DNA of 8,840 nucleotides from an uncultured Prevotellaceae bacterium (GTDB taxonomy: Bacteria; Bacteroidota; Bacteroidia; Bacteroidales; Muribaculaceae): NCBI GenBank assembly GCA_937904375.1, contig CALDIG010000249.1:1-8840 (forward strand). The letters run 5' to 3'. Positions 1-6,800 of the stretch are shown piece after piece. A program made the translations under genes and the position numbers. How positions within the stretch are numbered: the stretch's first letter is position 1; each line of letters starts with the position of its first letter. The notes beneath the pieces are model-generated. The model saw nothing but the letters and a program-made list of their open reading frames with translations. It was not told the origin of the DNA and ran no database searches.

Positions 1-31
1 TACAAAATTAATGAAAAAGACGCTAAAAATC

Positions 32-47
32 CCACTTTTTAAAGTGG
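32..47. other. Small perfect inverted repeat in the leader region
   Basis: CCACTTT (32-38) and AAAGTGG (41-47) form a perfect 7-bp inverted repeat with a TT loop. On the plus strand no T-run follows. On the minus strand the stem is followed by a run of five T, so a minus-strand terminator is formally possible, but no minus-strand gene is visible to serve it. It could also belong to the end of a gene left of the window. Role unknown. The rest of 1-160 is A+T-rich, full of stops in all frames, and shows no gene. Confidence 0.35.
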
Positions 48-165
48 AGTCAATATTTTATATTATAACTGAAAAAAGATGTCTTTTAGTGTAAACAACA
101 AGATTTTAATTCTTACTTTTTCTTAATTTACGCTCTCACCTTAATTATTATTTCAAAAAAACCAC

Positions 166-173
166 TAACTTTG
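166..173 (+). promoter_or_regulatory. Probable Bacteroidetes -7 promoter element for glyS
   Basis: TAACTTTG matches the Bacteroidetes primary sigma factor -7 consensus TAnnTTTG. No convincing TTTG lies 19-21 bases upstream (that stretch reads TTAATT), so the -33 half is weak. Transcription would start near 180, giving a leader of roughly 90 bases before the glycyl-tRNA synthetase start. A GTTAATT/AATTAAC inverted repeat (177-195) would lie at the very 5' end of that transcript. Confidence 0.5.
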
Positions 174-220
174 CAGGTTAATTAATGGAATTAACGCAGG
201 GACGCGGGTTCGGTCAACAG

Positions 221-259
221 CTATTGGCATGTTTACTCGTCAACTTGTTTACTTGATAA
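221..259 (+). repeat. CTATTGG plus four octamer units, copy 1 (before glyS)
   Basis: CTATTGG (221-227) is followed by four consecutive 8-base units, CATGTTTA, CTCGTCAA, CTTGTTTA and CTTGATAA (228-259), then 10 bases to the ATG at 270. The units share a CTTGTNAA/CTTGTTTA pattern. A second element with the same prefix, unit length and unit number lies at 1886-1924, 11 bases before the next gene's ATG. The placement suggests a 5'-leader element acting on translation or transcript stability. That role is inferred; only the repeat is seen. Confidence 0.75.
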
Positions 260-269
260 CTATAAAATA

Positions 270-1823
270 ATGGCACAGAACGAAGACGTTTTCAAGAAGA
301 TTGTATCGCATTGCAAAGAGTATGGGTTTGTTTTCCCGTCGAGTGAGATTTATGACGGTCTGGGCGCGGTCTATGACTACGGCCAGAACGGTGTGGAGTT
401 GAAGAACAACATCAAGCGCTACTGGTGGGAGGCGATGACGCTCCTGCACGAGAATATCGTGGGCATCGACAGCGCTGTGTTTATGCACCCCACCATCTGG
501 AAGGCGAGTGGCCATGTTGACGCTTTCAACGACCCCCTCATCGACAACCGCGACAGCAAGAAGCGTTACCGCGCCGACGTGCTTATTGAGGAGCAGCTTG
601 CCAAGTACGAGGAGAAAATGGACAAAGAGGTAGCAAAGGCCAAGAAGCGCTTTGGCGACAGTTTTGATGAGGCGATGTTCCGCCAGACCAATCCTCGTGT
701 GCTCGACTATCAAAAGAAATGGGACGAGCTGCACGCCCGCTATGAGAAGGCGATGAATGACAACGACCTCGACGAGCTCAAGCAGATTATCCTTGACTAC
801 GAGATAGTTGACCCCATCAGCGGCACCCGCAACTGGACCGACGTGCGTCAGTTCAACCTCATGTTCAAGACCCAGATGGGCAGCAGCAGCGACAACACCA
901 TGGACGTGTATCTGCGTCCCGAGACGGCGCAGGGCATCTTTGTGAATTTCTTGAATGTCCAGAAGACTGGCCGCATGCGTCTGCCGTTCGGTATCGCCCA
1001 GATTGGCAAGGCGTTCCGCAACGAGATAGTAGCACGCCAGTTTGTGTTCCGTATGCGTGAGTTTGAGCAGATGGAGATGCAATTCTTTGTTCGCCCTGGC
1101 GAGGAACTCAAGTGGTTCGAGACTTGGAAGCAGAACCGTCTGCGCTGGCACAAGGCGCTAGGTCTGGGCGATGAGAAATATCGCTTCCACGACCACGAGA
1201 AGCTGGCTCACTATGCCAACGCCGCCACCGACATCGAGTTCCAGATGCCGTTCGGCTTCAAGGAGGTGGAGGGCATACACAGCCGCACCAACTTCGACCT
1301 GTCGCAGCACGAGAAATACAGCGGCAAGAAGATTCAATATTTCGACCCCGAAATGAACGAGAGCTACACACCTTACGTCATCGAGACCTCTATTGGCGTG
1401 GACCGCATGTTCCTCTCGGTGATGTGCTCAAGCTACGAGGAGCAGAAGCTCGAGGGCGGCGACACTCGCGTGGTGCTGCACCTGCCTAAGGCGCTGGCTC
1501 CCGTCAAGTGCGCCATCCTGCCGCTCGTTCGCAAAGACGGCATGCCCGAGAAGGCGCGCGAGATTATGGATATGCTCAAGTTTGACTTCACCTGCCGCTA
1601 CGACGAGAAGGACAGTGTGGGCAAGCGCTACCGCCGCATGGACGCCATTGGCACGCCTTACTGCATCACCATCGACGGCCAGACCGTTGAGGACAACACC
1701 GTCACTCTGCGCGACCGCGACACCATGGAGCAGCAGCGCGTGGCAATCAGCGACCTGCCAGCAATCATCGGCGAGCAGTGCAGCCTCAACAACCTGCTCA
1801 AGTCAATGCACAAAAATGATTAA
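270..1823 (+). CDS. glyS: Glycyl-tRNA synthetase, class II, dimeric type
   Basis: This cytoplasmic enzyme joins glycine to tRNA-Gly using ATP. The 517-residue protein is a complete single-chain (alpha2) GlyRS, not the alpha2-beta2 type. Visible landmarks are YDYGQNGVELKNNIK (35-49), GHVDAFNDPL (81-90), RPETAQGIF (216-224), motif 2 from FRNE (249-252) through RMREFEQME (261-269), EGIHSRTNFDLSQHEKYSG (334-352), and motif 3 ETSIGVDRMF (372-381) with its ATP-binding arginine. The anticodon-binding domain runs from about 409 to 500 and includes GKRYRRMDAIGTPYC (451-465) and EDNTVTLRDRDTMEQ (474-488). A charged, helix-rich insertion at about 92-185 sits between the first catalytic motifs. The ATG at 270 is chosen because the conserved N-terminus starts soon after it and a stop-rich leader precedes it. 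GC content is clearly higher than in the flanking spacers. An FKBP lipoprotein gene follows after 112 bases on the same strand. No frameshift or missing motif is seen. Confidence 0.97.
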   Translation: MAQNEDVFKKIVSHCKEYGFVFPSSEIYDGLGAVYDYGQNGVELKNNIKRYWWEAMTLLHENIVGIDSAVFMHPTIWKASGHVDAFNDPLIDNRDSKKRYRADVLIEEQLAKYEEKMDKEVAKAKKRFGDSFDEAMFRQTNPRVLDYQKKWDELHARYEKAMNDNDLDELKQIILDYEIVDPISGTRNWTDVRQFNLMFKTQMGSSSDNTMDVYLRPETAQGIFVNFLNVQKTGRMRLPFGIAQIGKAFRNEIVARQFVFRMREFEQMEMQFFVRPGEELKWFETWKQNRLRWHKALGLGDEKYRFHDHEKLAHYANAATDIEFQMPFGFKEVEGIHSRTNFDLSQHEKYSGKKIQYFDPEMNESYTPYVIETSIGVDRMFLSVMCSSYEEQKLEGGDTRVVLHLPKALAPVKCAILPLVRKDGMPEKAREIMDMLKFDFTCRYDEKDSVGKRYRRMDAIGTPYCITIDGQTVEDNTVTLRDRDTMEQQRVAISDLPAIIGEQCSLNNLLKSMHKND

Positions 1824-1848
1824 GTGTAAAGTTTTAAGTGTAAAGTAG
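1821..1848 (+). repeat. Two tandem 14-base repeats overlapping the glyS stop
   Basis: TAAGTGTAAAGTTT (1821-1834) is followed directly by TAAGTGTAAAGTAG (1835-1848); 12 of 14 bases agree. The first three bases of the first unit are the glyS stop codon. The repeat leads straight into the hairpin at 1850. Function unknown. It may be the edge of an intergenic repeat element that also includes the hairpin. Confidence 0.7.
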
Positions 1849-1849
1849 T

Positions 1850-1867
1850 GACGAGGCCTGCCTCGTC
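1850..1867. other. Intergenic palindrome / hairpin after glyS
   Basis: GACGAGGC (1850-1857) and GCCTCGTC (1860-1867) form a perfect 8-bp inverted repeat around CT. No T-run follows, so it is a poor intrinsic terminator; it could instead stabilise the 3' end or mark an mRNA processing site between glyS and the FKBP gene. Its layout, short arms around a GGC-TG-CC core, resembles the two GGCATGCC-centred palindromes at 3447-3466 and 3485-3504, so all three may belong to one repeat family. Confidence 0.6.
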
Positions 1868-1885
1868 AGTCCACAACAAATAATT

Positions 1886-1924
1886 CTATTGGCTTGTTTA
1901 CTTGTTAACTTGTCAACTTGTTTA
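1886..1924 (+). repeat. CTATTGG plus four octamer units, copy 2 (before FKBP gene)
   Basis: CTATTGG (1886-1892) is followed by CTTGTTTA, CTTGTTAA, CTTGTCAA and CTTGTTTA (1893-1924), four clean 8-base units, then 11 bases to the ATG at 1936. This copy is more regular than the one before glyS but has the same total length of 39 bases. No TAnnTTTG promoter is visible between 1824 and 1935, so the element probably sits in the mRNA between two co-transcribed genes. Confidence 0.8.
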
Positions 1925-1935
1925 CTGGAAGAACT

Positions 1936-2478
1936 ATGAAGAAATTTCCTTTTATATTATTAGCGATAATGGCACTAGGCAGCGTTATCTCGTCTTGCTT
2001 GAAAACTGATGAAGAGAAGGTTGCCGATGACTATGCCGAGTGGCGCGAAGCCAATACCGCCTGGTTTAATGAGAAGGCGGCATCGACCGAATATACCACT
2101 GTGACAGCCCCCTGGGACCCCAACGCCAAAGTACTTATCCACTGGTTCAACGACACCAGCAAGACCAAGAACAACCTCAAACCCAAGTTCTCGTCGATGG
2201 TAGATGTGAAATATTATCTGCGTCTCTACGATGGCACCGCTGTTGACTCGTCTTATTTGAGCACTTCGCCCGCCGACAGCCTCTTCCGCTGCCGTCTCAG
2301 CAGCGGCGTGATTGAGGGTTGGGCTATCGCCATCCCCAAGATGCACATTGGCGACAGCTGCCGCGTGATAATTCCTTACAACTTAGGTTATGGCACCACC
2401 AGCAGCGGCGACATCAAGCCCTTCTCCACCCTGCAGTTCGACATCAAGCTCATGGGAATCCCAAAATATGAGCTTTAG
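1936..2478 (+). CDS. FKBP-type peptidyl-prolyl cis-trans isomerase, lipoprotein
   Basis: Predicted to catalyse cis-trans isomerisation of X-Pro bonds in the cell envelope, helping exported proteins fold. The 180-residue product starts MKKFPFILLAIMALGSVISSC, a lipoprotein signal peptide with the acylated Cys at 21. A TTG 18 bases upstream is in frame, but the ATG at 1936 gives the proper charged N-terminus. Residues 22-85 are a charged linker region. The FKBP fold covers about 86-174: YDGTAVDSSY (98-107) with the pocket Asp104, GVIEGW (124-129) with the pocket-floor Trp129, IPYNLGYG (146-153) with Tyr152, and TLQFDIKL (165-172) with Phe168. These line up with the Asp, Trp, Tyr and Phe of the human FKBP12 pocket, so activity is plausible; the position of FKBP12 His87 is not clearly conserved. 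It follows glyS by 112 bases and is probably read from the same transcript. A strong terminator follows. Confidence 0.9.
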   Translation: MKKFPFILLAIMALGSVISSCLKTDEEKVADDYAEWREANTAWFNEKAASTEYTTVTAPWDPNAKVLIHWFNDTSKTKNNLKPKFSSMVDVKYYLRLYDGTAVDSSYLSTSPADSLFRCRLSSGVIEGWAIAIPKMHIGDSCRVIIPYNLGYGTTSSGDIKPFSTLQFDIKLMGIPKYEL

Positions 2479-2552
2479 GCAGATAATAAAGCACACTAAT
2501 TAAACTAATTGAAACGAATTGTTTCTTATAATCAACAGTTTATCAAGTGGGT

Positions 2553-2594
2553 AAAAAACGGATGCCGCTTCAGTTGAAGTGGCATCCTATTTTT
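2553..2594. terminator. Bidirectional intrinsic terminator between convergent genes
   Basis: The arms 2560-2572 and 2575-2587 form a 13-bp stem (GGATGCC with GGCATCC, CTTCA with TGAAG, one G-T wobble) with a very short GT loop. TATTTTT follows on the plus strand. A run of six A (2553-2558) precedes it, so the minus-strand transcript also gets a hairpin followed by six U. It therefore suits both the FKBP gene and the convergent Cys-rich gene at 2656-3132. The rest of 2479-2655 shows no gene. Confidence 0.88.
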
Positions 2595-2655
2595 AGATTA
2601 TCTGTGTAATCTGTTAAACTTGTGGTTTTGACTTATAAATAGAAGTCAATTAGAA

Positions 2656-3132
2656 TTACTTGCAGCAGTTCTCTTTGTCTTCTTTACATTTGGGCTTGCC
2701 GCAGCTGCCGTCTTGCTTGCAGGCGCCTTCTTTGCAGCAGGGTGACTGGTGGGCGCATTTGTGCTCGCCTTCGGCTTTCTTCTCGCAGTCTTTGCAGTCG
2801 CCTTTCATTTCCTCTTTGCAGCAGCCTTCTTTCTTAACCTCTCTTGATTCAACTTTTTTGAGGCCGTCTTTCTTGAGAAGCTTAGTGTCTTTGCACTCAA
2901 CCTTCTTCATCTCGTTGCCTTCCAGCGTCTTTTTATCGCAGCCTTGGCATTCTTCTTTCTTGTCCTTGTCGCACTCGGGTTTTACTTCTTTAACATCCTT
3001 GTTAGGGTTTGCTACTTTCTCGGTTTTAGTCACCTTTTTTCTAGTTACTTTCTTCTTGGCCTGGGCATCAAAGCCGTTAACACCTGCGAGAGCGAGAGCT
3101 CCAACGCACATTAATGCAATTAATTTTTTCAT
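2656..3132 (-). CDS. Exported lysine- and cysteine-rich protein, unknown function
   Basis: I do not recognise a named family. The 158-residue product begins with a Sec signal peptide, MKKLIALMCVGALALAGVNG and then FDAQA, with likely cleavage after Ala25 (AQA before KKK). Cys9 is too early and in the wrong context for a lipobox. The mature part has about 38 Lys, about 19 Glu and 16 Cys among 133 residues and almost no hydrophobic segments. Cysteines come as CxxC (62/65 and 113/116), as CC pairs (104-105, 132-133, 156-157) and singly (54, 80, 126, 138, 144, 149); His124 and His128 lie near them. This suggests metal binding in the periplasm or outside the cell, or a disulfide-linked basic protein; both are inferences. 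Short degenerate repeats such as MKKVEC and LKKVES hint at internal duplication. It has its own promoter (3231-3261) and shares the terminator at 2553-2594. The reading frame is preferred over the opposite-strand ORF because of the signal peptide, promoter and terminator. Confidence 0.85.
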   Translation of the reverse strand: MKKLIALMCVGALALAGVNGFDAQAKKKVTRKKVTKTEKVANPNKDVKEVKPECDKDKKEECQGCDKKTLEGNEMKKVECKDTKLLKKDGLKKVESREVKKEGCCKEEMKGDCKDCEKKAEGEHKCAHQSPCCKEGACKQDGSCGKPKCKEDKENCCK

Positions 3133-3151
3133 TTTTCTTAATCGATATTAG

Positions 3152-3174
3152 GCACCACTCTTGCAAGCTGGTGC
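3152..3174 (-). other. Hairpin in the leader of the Cys-rich gene
   Basis: On the minus-strand transcript GCACCA and TGGTGC pair as a 6-bp stem around an 11-base loop that itself contains the palindrome CTTGCAAG. It ends about 20 bases before the start codon, inside the predicted leader of roughly 90 bases. It could affect translation or stability. No known riboswitch class is recognised. Confidence 0.4.
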
Positions 3175-3230
3175 GGTTAAACAAAAAATTAAACTCTCTA
3201 TAAAAAACTGTTGATAAACAATTAGCCTCG

Positions 3231-3261
3231 CAAAGGTATATATAAATTCTCATTTTTCAAA
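3231..3261 (-). promoter_or_regulatory. Bacteroidetes promoter of the Cys-rich gene
   Basis: Read on the minus strand, TTTG (3261-3258) is followed by 19 bases and TACCTTTG (3238-3231), an exact match to the TTTG / TAnnTTTG promoter form. Transcription should start around 3224, giving a leader of about 90 bases before the ATG at 3132. Confidence 0.8.
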
Positions 3262-3299
3262 AGAGTGATTATATTATTTAACAATTTTGTGCGACATGG

Positions 3300-3315
3300 T
3301 AACTGTTCAGCAATT
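3300..3315 (+). repeat. 16-base direct repeat, copy 1
   Basis: TAACTGTTCAGCAATT is found again, identical and in the same orientation, at 3567-3582. This copy overlaps the left inverted end of the island, so the same bases take part in both an inverted and a direct repeat. Confidence 0.8.
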
Positions 3316-3441
3316 TAGTTTTTTCCTCGTACTATTATCAAACAAACTCAACAAAGAGGAACAGATTCAACAAAAAACTAGTTTTTGAAAAACTTTTTGT
3401 CAGGTTTTAAATAAAATGCTCACACTCGGCAATGTTCAAGC

Positions 3442-3509
3442 TGTAGGGTCAGGGCATGCCCTGACCGCTAGCGCACCGCAACACGGACACGGCATGCCGT
3501 GTCCCTACA
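3442..3509. repeat. Composite double palindrome with TGTAGGG/CCCTACA ends
   Basis: A 68-base unit begins with TGTAGGG (3442-3448) and ends with its inverse CCCTACA (3503-3509). Inside are two perfect 20-base palindromes, GGTCAGGGCATGCCCTGACC (3447-3466) and GGACACGGCATGCCGTGTCC (3485-3504), joined by an 18-base spacer that contains part of CGCTAGCG (3466-3473). The palindromes share the core GGCATGCC but differ in their arms, each arm being matched by its partner. It is much more G+C-rich than the surrounding spacer. It would form a two-hairpin, cruciform-like structure in RNA or DNA and resembles REP/BIME-type intergenic elements in other bacteria. It lies inside the larger inverted-repeat island. 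Confidence 0.85.
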
Positions 3510-3566
3510 ATCGCATTTTTGTTTGATAATGGTGACATCGTTGAATAGTTACCTTACCATGTCGCA

Positions 3567-3582
3567 TAACTGTTCAGCAATT
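3567..3582 (+). repeat. 16-base direct repeat, copy 2
   Basis: Identical to 3300-3315. It starts one base after the right inverted end (3554-3566), so the right border carries both an inverted and a direct copy of the border sequence. This may reflect a second, nested insertion or a rearranged end. Confidence 0.8.
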
Positions 3583-3648
3583 ATGATTCGACTGTTGAGG
3601 TTGTTGCAAAACACAGTTTTAATAAAAACAACAGTATTAATTTATTGA

Positions 3649-3670
3649 CCGATTGATTATCTTTAATCGG
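3649..3670. promoter_or_regulatory. CCGATT/AATCGG inverted repeat upstream of the LRR gene promoter
   Basis: CCGATT (3649-3654) and AATCGG (3665-3670) form a 6-bp inverted repeat with a 10-base spacer, about 50 bases upstream of the -33 element at 3720. The spacing would suit a dimeric regulator site, but nothing else supports this. TTCCGTAAT occurs twice nearby (3695-3703 and 3759-3767), on either side of the promoter. The remainder of 3583-3719 is A+T-rich with no gene. Confidence 0.3.
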
Positions 3671-3719
3671 GCATTTATGCTTATTTTGTGTATATTCCGT
3701 AATTTTTTACCTTAATTAA

Positions 3720-3750
3720 TTTGACTTTACAACTTTTATTAATAAATTTG
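3720..3750 (+). promoter_or_regulatory. Bacteroidetes promoter of the LRR gene
   Basis: TTTG (3720-3723), 19 bases, then TAAATTTG (3743-3750) matches the Bacteroidetes promoter form exactly, with the same spacing as the minus-strand promoter at 3231-3261. Transcription should start near 3757, giving a leader of about 60 bases before the ATG at 3819. Confidence 0.85.
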
Positions 3751-3818
3751 CAAGATATTTCCGTAATAGCATCTTTTTACTAACTACGGCATTTATAACT
3801 TAAAAACATAATATAATT

Positions 3819-6800
3819 ATGAGAAAAAATCTACTAACAAAAACTTGCGCACTGATGCTCCTGGCAGTCTTCGCCACCGCCTGGAGCAGCAATGCTTGGG
3901 CTCTCACTATCAACGTGAAAGCCAGCCAGGAGCCTTACGTCTATGCTTGGGACAACGCTCAAAATCCATTGCTTGACGCTTATCCTGGCACGAAACTCAC
4001 CAACACGAAGAGCGTTGGGGGCCAAACTTGGTACTACATCGATATTGACGCGACAAGTGTCAATATCATCCTCAGCTTTGGCACCGATGCCACTAAGACT
4101 GGAGACATAACCGGCATAACCGGCAACCGTTACTTCGAGTTTGCCAATAACAATGCCAATAATGTTACCGACTACTATGATCTACCAGATGGAGTGGAGT
4201 TTGAGGCAAATCCCTTCTGCTATGCTGTGAACACCAACGGATGGGGAACCATGTATGCTTATGTCTATGACTCCTCTAGCAATGCCAACCACAGCTGGCC
4301 AGGCGAACAAATGACCAAAGTGGGCACCAACGGCAACGGCAACGATGTGTATAAATGGACTGGCACAACACCAGCAAACCCCGCCACTGTGATTTTTAAT
4401 AACAACAGTGGAAACCAGACTAGTGACTTACCCTGGACAAATGGAGCCTACTGGAGCGTTTATGGTCAGAACTACATGATGACCATTACGGGTGCTGTGC
4501 TCAATGCCACCAACTTTCCCGACGAAAACTTTCGCGGTGCGGTAAGCACTATCACCGGCAAAAGCGAGGGTGAAGCTATTACTACCAACAACCAAAAAGT
4601 TTTACACATTGAGGAAAAAGGCATCTCAAACCTTGCGGGAATAGAATTTTTTACCAACCTTGAAGAACTCTATGCTGGTGGTAACGACATCTCCAATAAT
4701 GTCATTCTCACCAGCAACCCCAACCTGCGTATCCTCGACATGAACGGCAACTCTCAACTGCAAGGAGTTTCATCCGTCCACACACCTTACATAGATGTGA
4801 CCAAATGCAAGAATCTTGAAGAGATAAACTTCGCCAATACTGGCTGCACTTGGATGGGTGGCCTCCAAAACATTGACGGTGGTGGCACATATTCTAACTT
4901 GAAGAAACTGAATCTTCATAATGTGGGACTTGACTATATGACCGCCGCTACCATGCAGAAGATGCCAAACCTAGAATGGATAGATCTCAGCGGAAACCAG
5001 TTGACCAACAACCAAGGATTCAGCAACAACACAAAGCTTCAATATATTGATGTGAGTGACAATCCACAAAACGCCAAGAATTTTGTGCTTGTAGCTCTCA
5101 CACAGCTCAAGACTTTCAAGGCCGCCAACTGCCACTTGAATGCAAGCCAAACGACATATAGTGCTTCTGACTATTTCCCCACCGAGAGTGTTGAATATGT
5201 TGACTTGAGTGGCAACACAGCGCTCACAACCATGTATTGTCCTGCTACTAACAACCTCAAGACGCTTATCGTCAACGGCTGCACAGGTCTTCAGGGCAGC
5301 AGTTCGGCAGGCGCTTTGGGAGGCAGTACTACATATATTCCTCGCATGACACATCTAGAGCACCTAGAGCTTAATAATGTTGACCTTTACCTCCACACTG
5401 GTGCAGCCAATGGACTCTTTACAATACTGACCCCAAGCGTTGCCCCGAACCTGCATTACATCGATTTGAGCAATGACCAATTGGGTAGTGCCGCAAAGCC
5501 TACATTTGCTTTCCCGGCTCTTGACACACTGCTGATCAATGACAACCCTGGTCTTACTTCATTGACAATTACAAGTCTTAGTAATCCTGAGAAGTTGAAC
5601 CTTGATGTTACCAATGACGCTGCACTCACCACACTTGCTATAACTAATAGTGGTATGACTCAATCAACTATGCCCACCATTGCAGCTACCGGTGCGACAT
5701 CGCTTTACAAACTTGATTTAAGTGACAATGCGTTTACCGATGTTCCCACTACTGGAATATCGTCACTCACTACAATGGTGATGAACAACAACCAACTCAG
5801 TGACATCAATGTAAGTGAGAGCAACATCCAATATCTCTACGCCCAGAACAACAACTTCCAAGCTGGTGACTACACACTGCCGCAGACTTCGCTTGTGGGT
5901 CTTGACTTGGGCAATAACGGTTTTACTAAGTTTAAAGCCGAGAACAACACCTCGCTCAAATCATTGGCATTGGGTGACAACACCGACCTTACCGAGATTG
6001 AGCTTCACGGAAACACCGCCTTGACACAAACCAGCCCCGACGGCCTTATCGAGAGCGACAATGGTCTCTACATCAAGAATCTGAGCAATTTGCAGACCTT
6101 GAACATCGAGAACAGCTCGTTCAACAAACTCGGTCAGCAGAACTCGCTTGAGGGCGTTACAGGCCTTAAGACTTTGAGGGCTCGTCACAACGAGTTTACC
6201 ACCTTCACCAATGGTGTGTATACAGTTGGCGTGTCGGGCAGCGGAAACTACCGTATAACCGACCCCACTGAGTCGAGCTTAGAGTATCTCACTGCATTGG
6301 AGTATCTTGACCTTGCCTACAACAACCTGCGCGACAGCGTTCACCTTTATAAAAACGTTAACCTCAAGCATCTCGACGTGAGTCACAACCGCACTATAGT
6401 AGAAGGCGGTATATATACTAACCCAAACATGACACAAGCCGAGAAAACAGCTATGCGTGAGAGGAAGGGTCGTCATCTCATGAAATATGGCAAAGTGGCA
6501 GGTAAGGCTTATGGTAAGACACCCACAGAAACCCAGTGGACGAATCATTACACTAACTTCCAGAAGAAACGCTCCCGTCCATTCGACTTGCGCGATTGTG
6601 ACCTGAACGACACCACAGGACTCTATCACCTTGACCTGGGAAAGAATGTAAACTTGGAATGGCTTGATTTCAGCTATACCAATATTCACAACACCGCTGC
6701 TGGACCCACTTACATGTGTCCTGGCTGGATGGATAAAGACTGGGTTACCGACATCGATGCTCTTAGCGCAACTAGCTCGCAAAACACATCGACTAAAAGA

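Larger units (their letters stand above)
3290..3566. repeat. Imperfect terminal inverted repeats, MITE-like island
   Basis: TGCGACATGGTAA (3290-3302) is exactly repeated in inverse at 3554-3566. Further in, GGTAACTGTTCAGC (3298-3311) matches the inverse of 3540-3553 at 12 of 14 bases, and ATTATCAAAC (3334-3343) matches the inverse of 3521-3530 exactly. Together these make imperfect inverted ends of about 45-55 bases around a core of about 177 bases. The core has no ORF but contains AAAAACTAGTTTTT (3373-3386) and the double palindrome at 3442-3509. The size and lack of coding suggest a non-autonomous element or its remnant. No clear target duplication is seen directly outside 3290 and 3566. 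Confidence 0.55.

Noticed and set aside
180..269. T-box riboswitch before glyS
   Set aside because: T-boxes are mainly in Firmicutes and related groups; no T-box consensus sequence or antiterminator fold is seen here.
249..1151. Long minus-strand ORF (300 codons) opposite glyS
   Set aside because: It lies antisense to a clearly conserved tRNA synthetase and its protein shows no recognisable motif; it reflects the GC-rich codon pattern of glyS.
1918..1935. TTG start giving an 18-base longer FKBP protein
   Set aside because: It falls within the octamer repeat and would put extra residues before an otherwise ideal lipoprotein signal peptide starting MKK.
2660..3151. Plus-strand ORF (163 codons) opposite the Cys-rich gene
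   Set aside because: The Ser/Phe/Leu-rich product is what Lys/Glu codons give when read in reverse. The minus-strand frame has a signal peptide, a promoter and a terminator.
3422..3540. Palindromes read as a CRISPR array
   Set aside because: There are only two units, with differing arms and no regular spacers or cas genes; they are hairpins of a repeat element.
5815..6024. Small plus-strand ORF inside the LRR gene
   Set aside because: It is an out-of-frame reading of the LRR coding sequence, with a Thr/Arg-rich product and no signals of its own.
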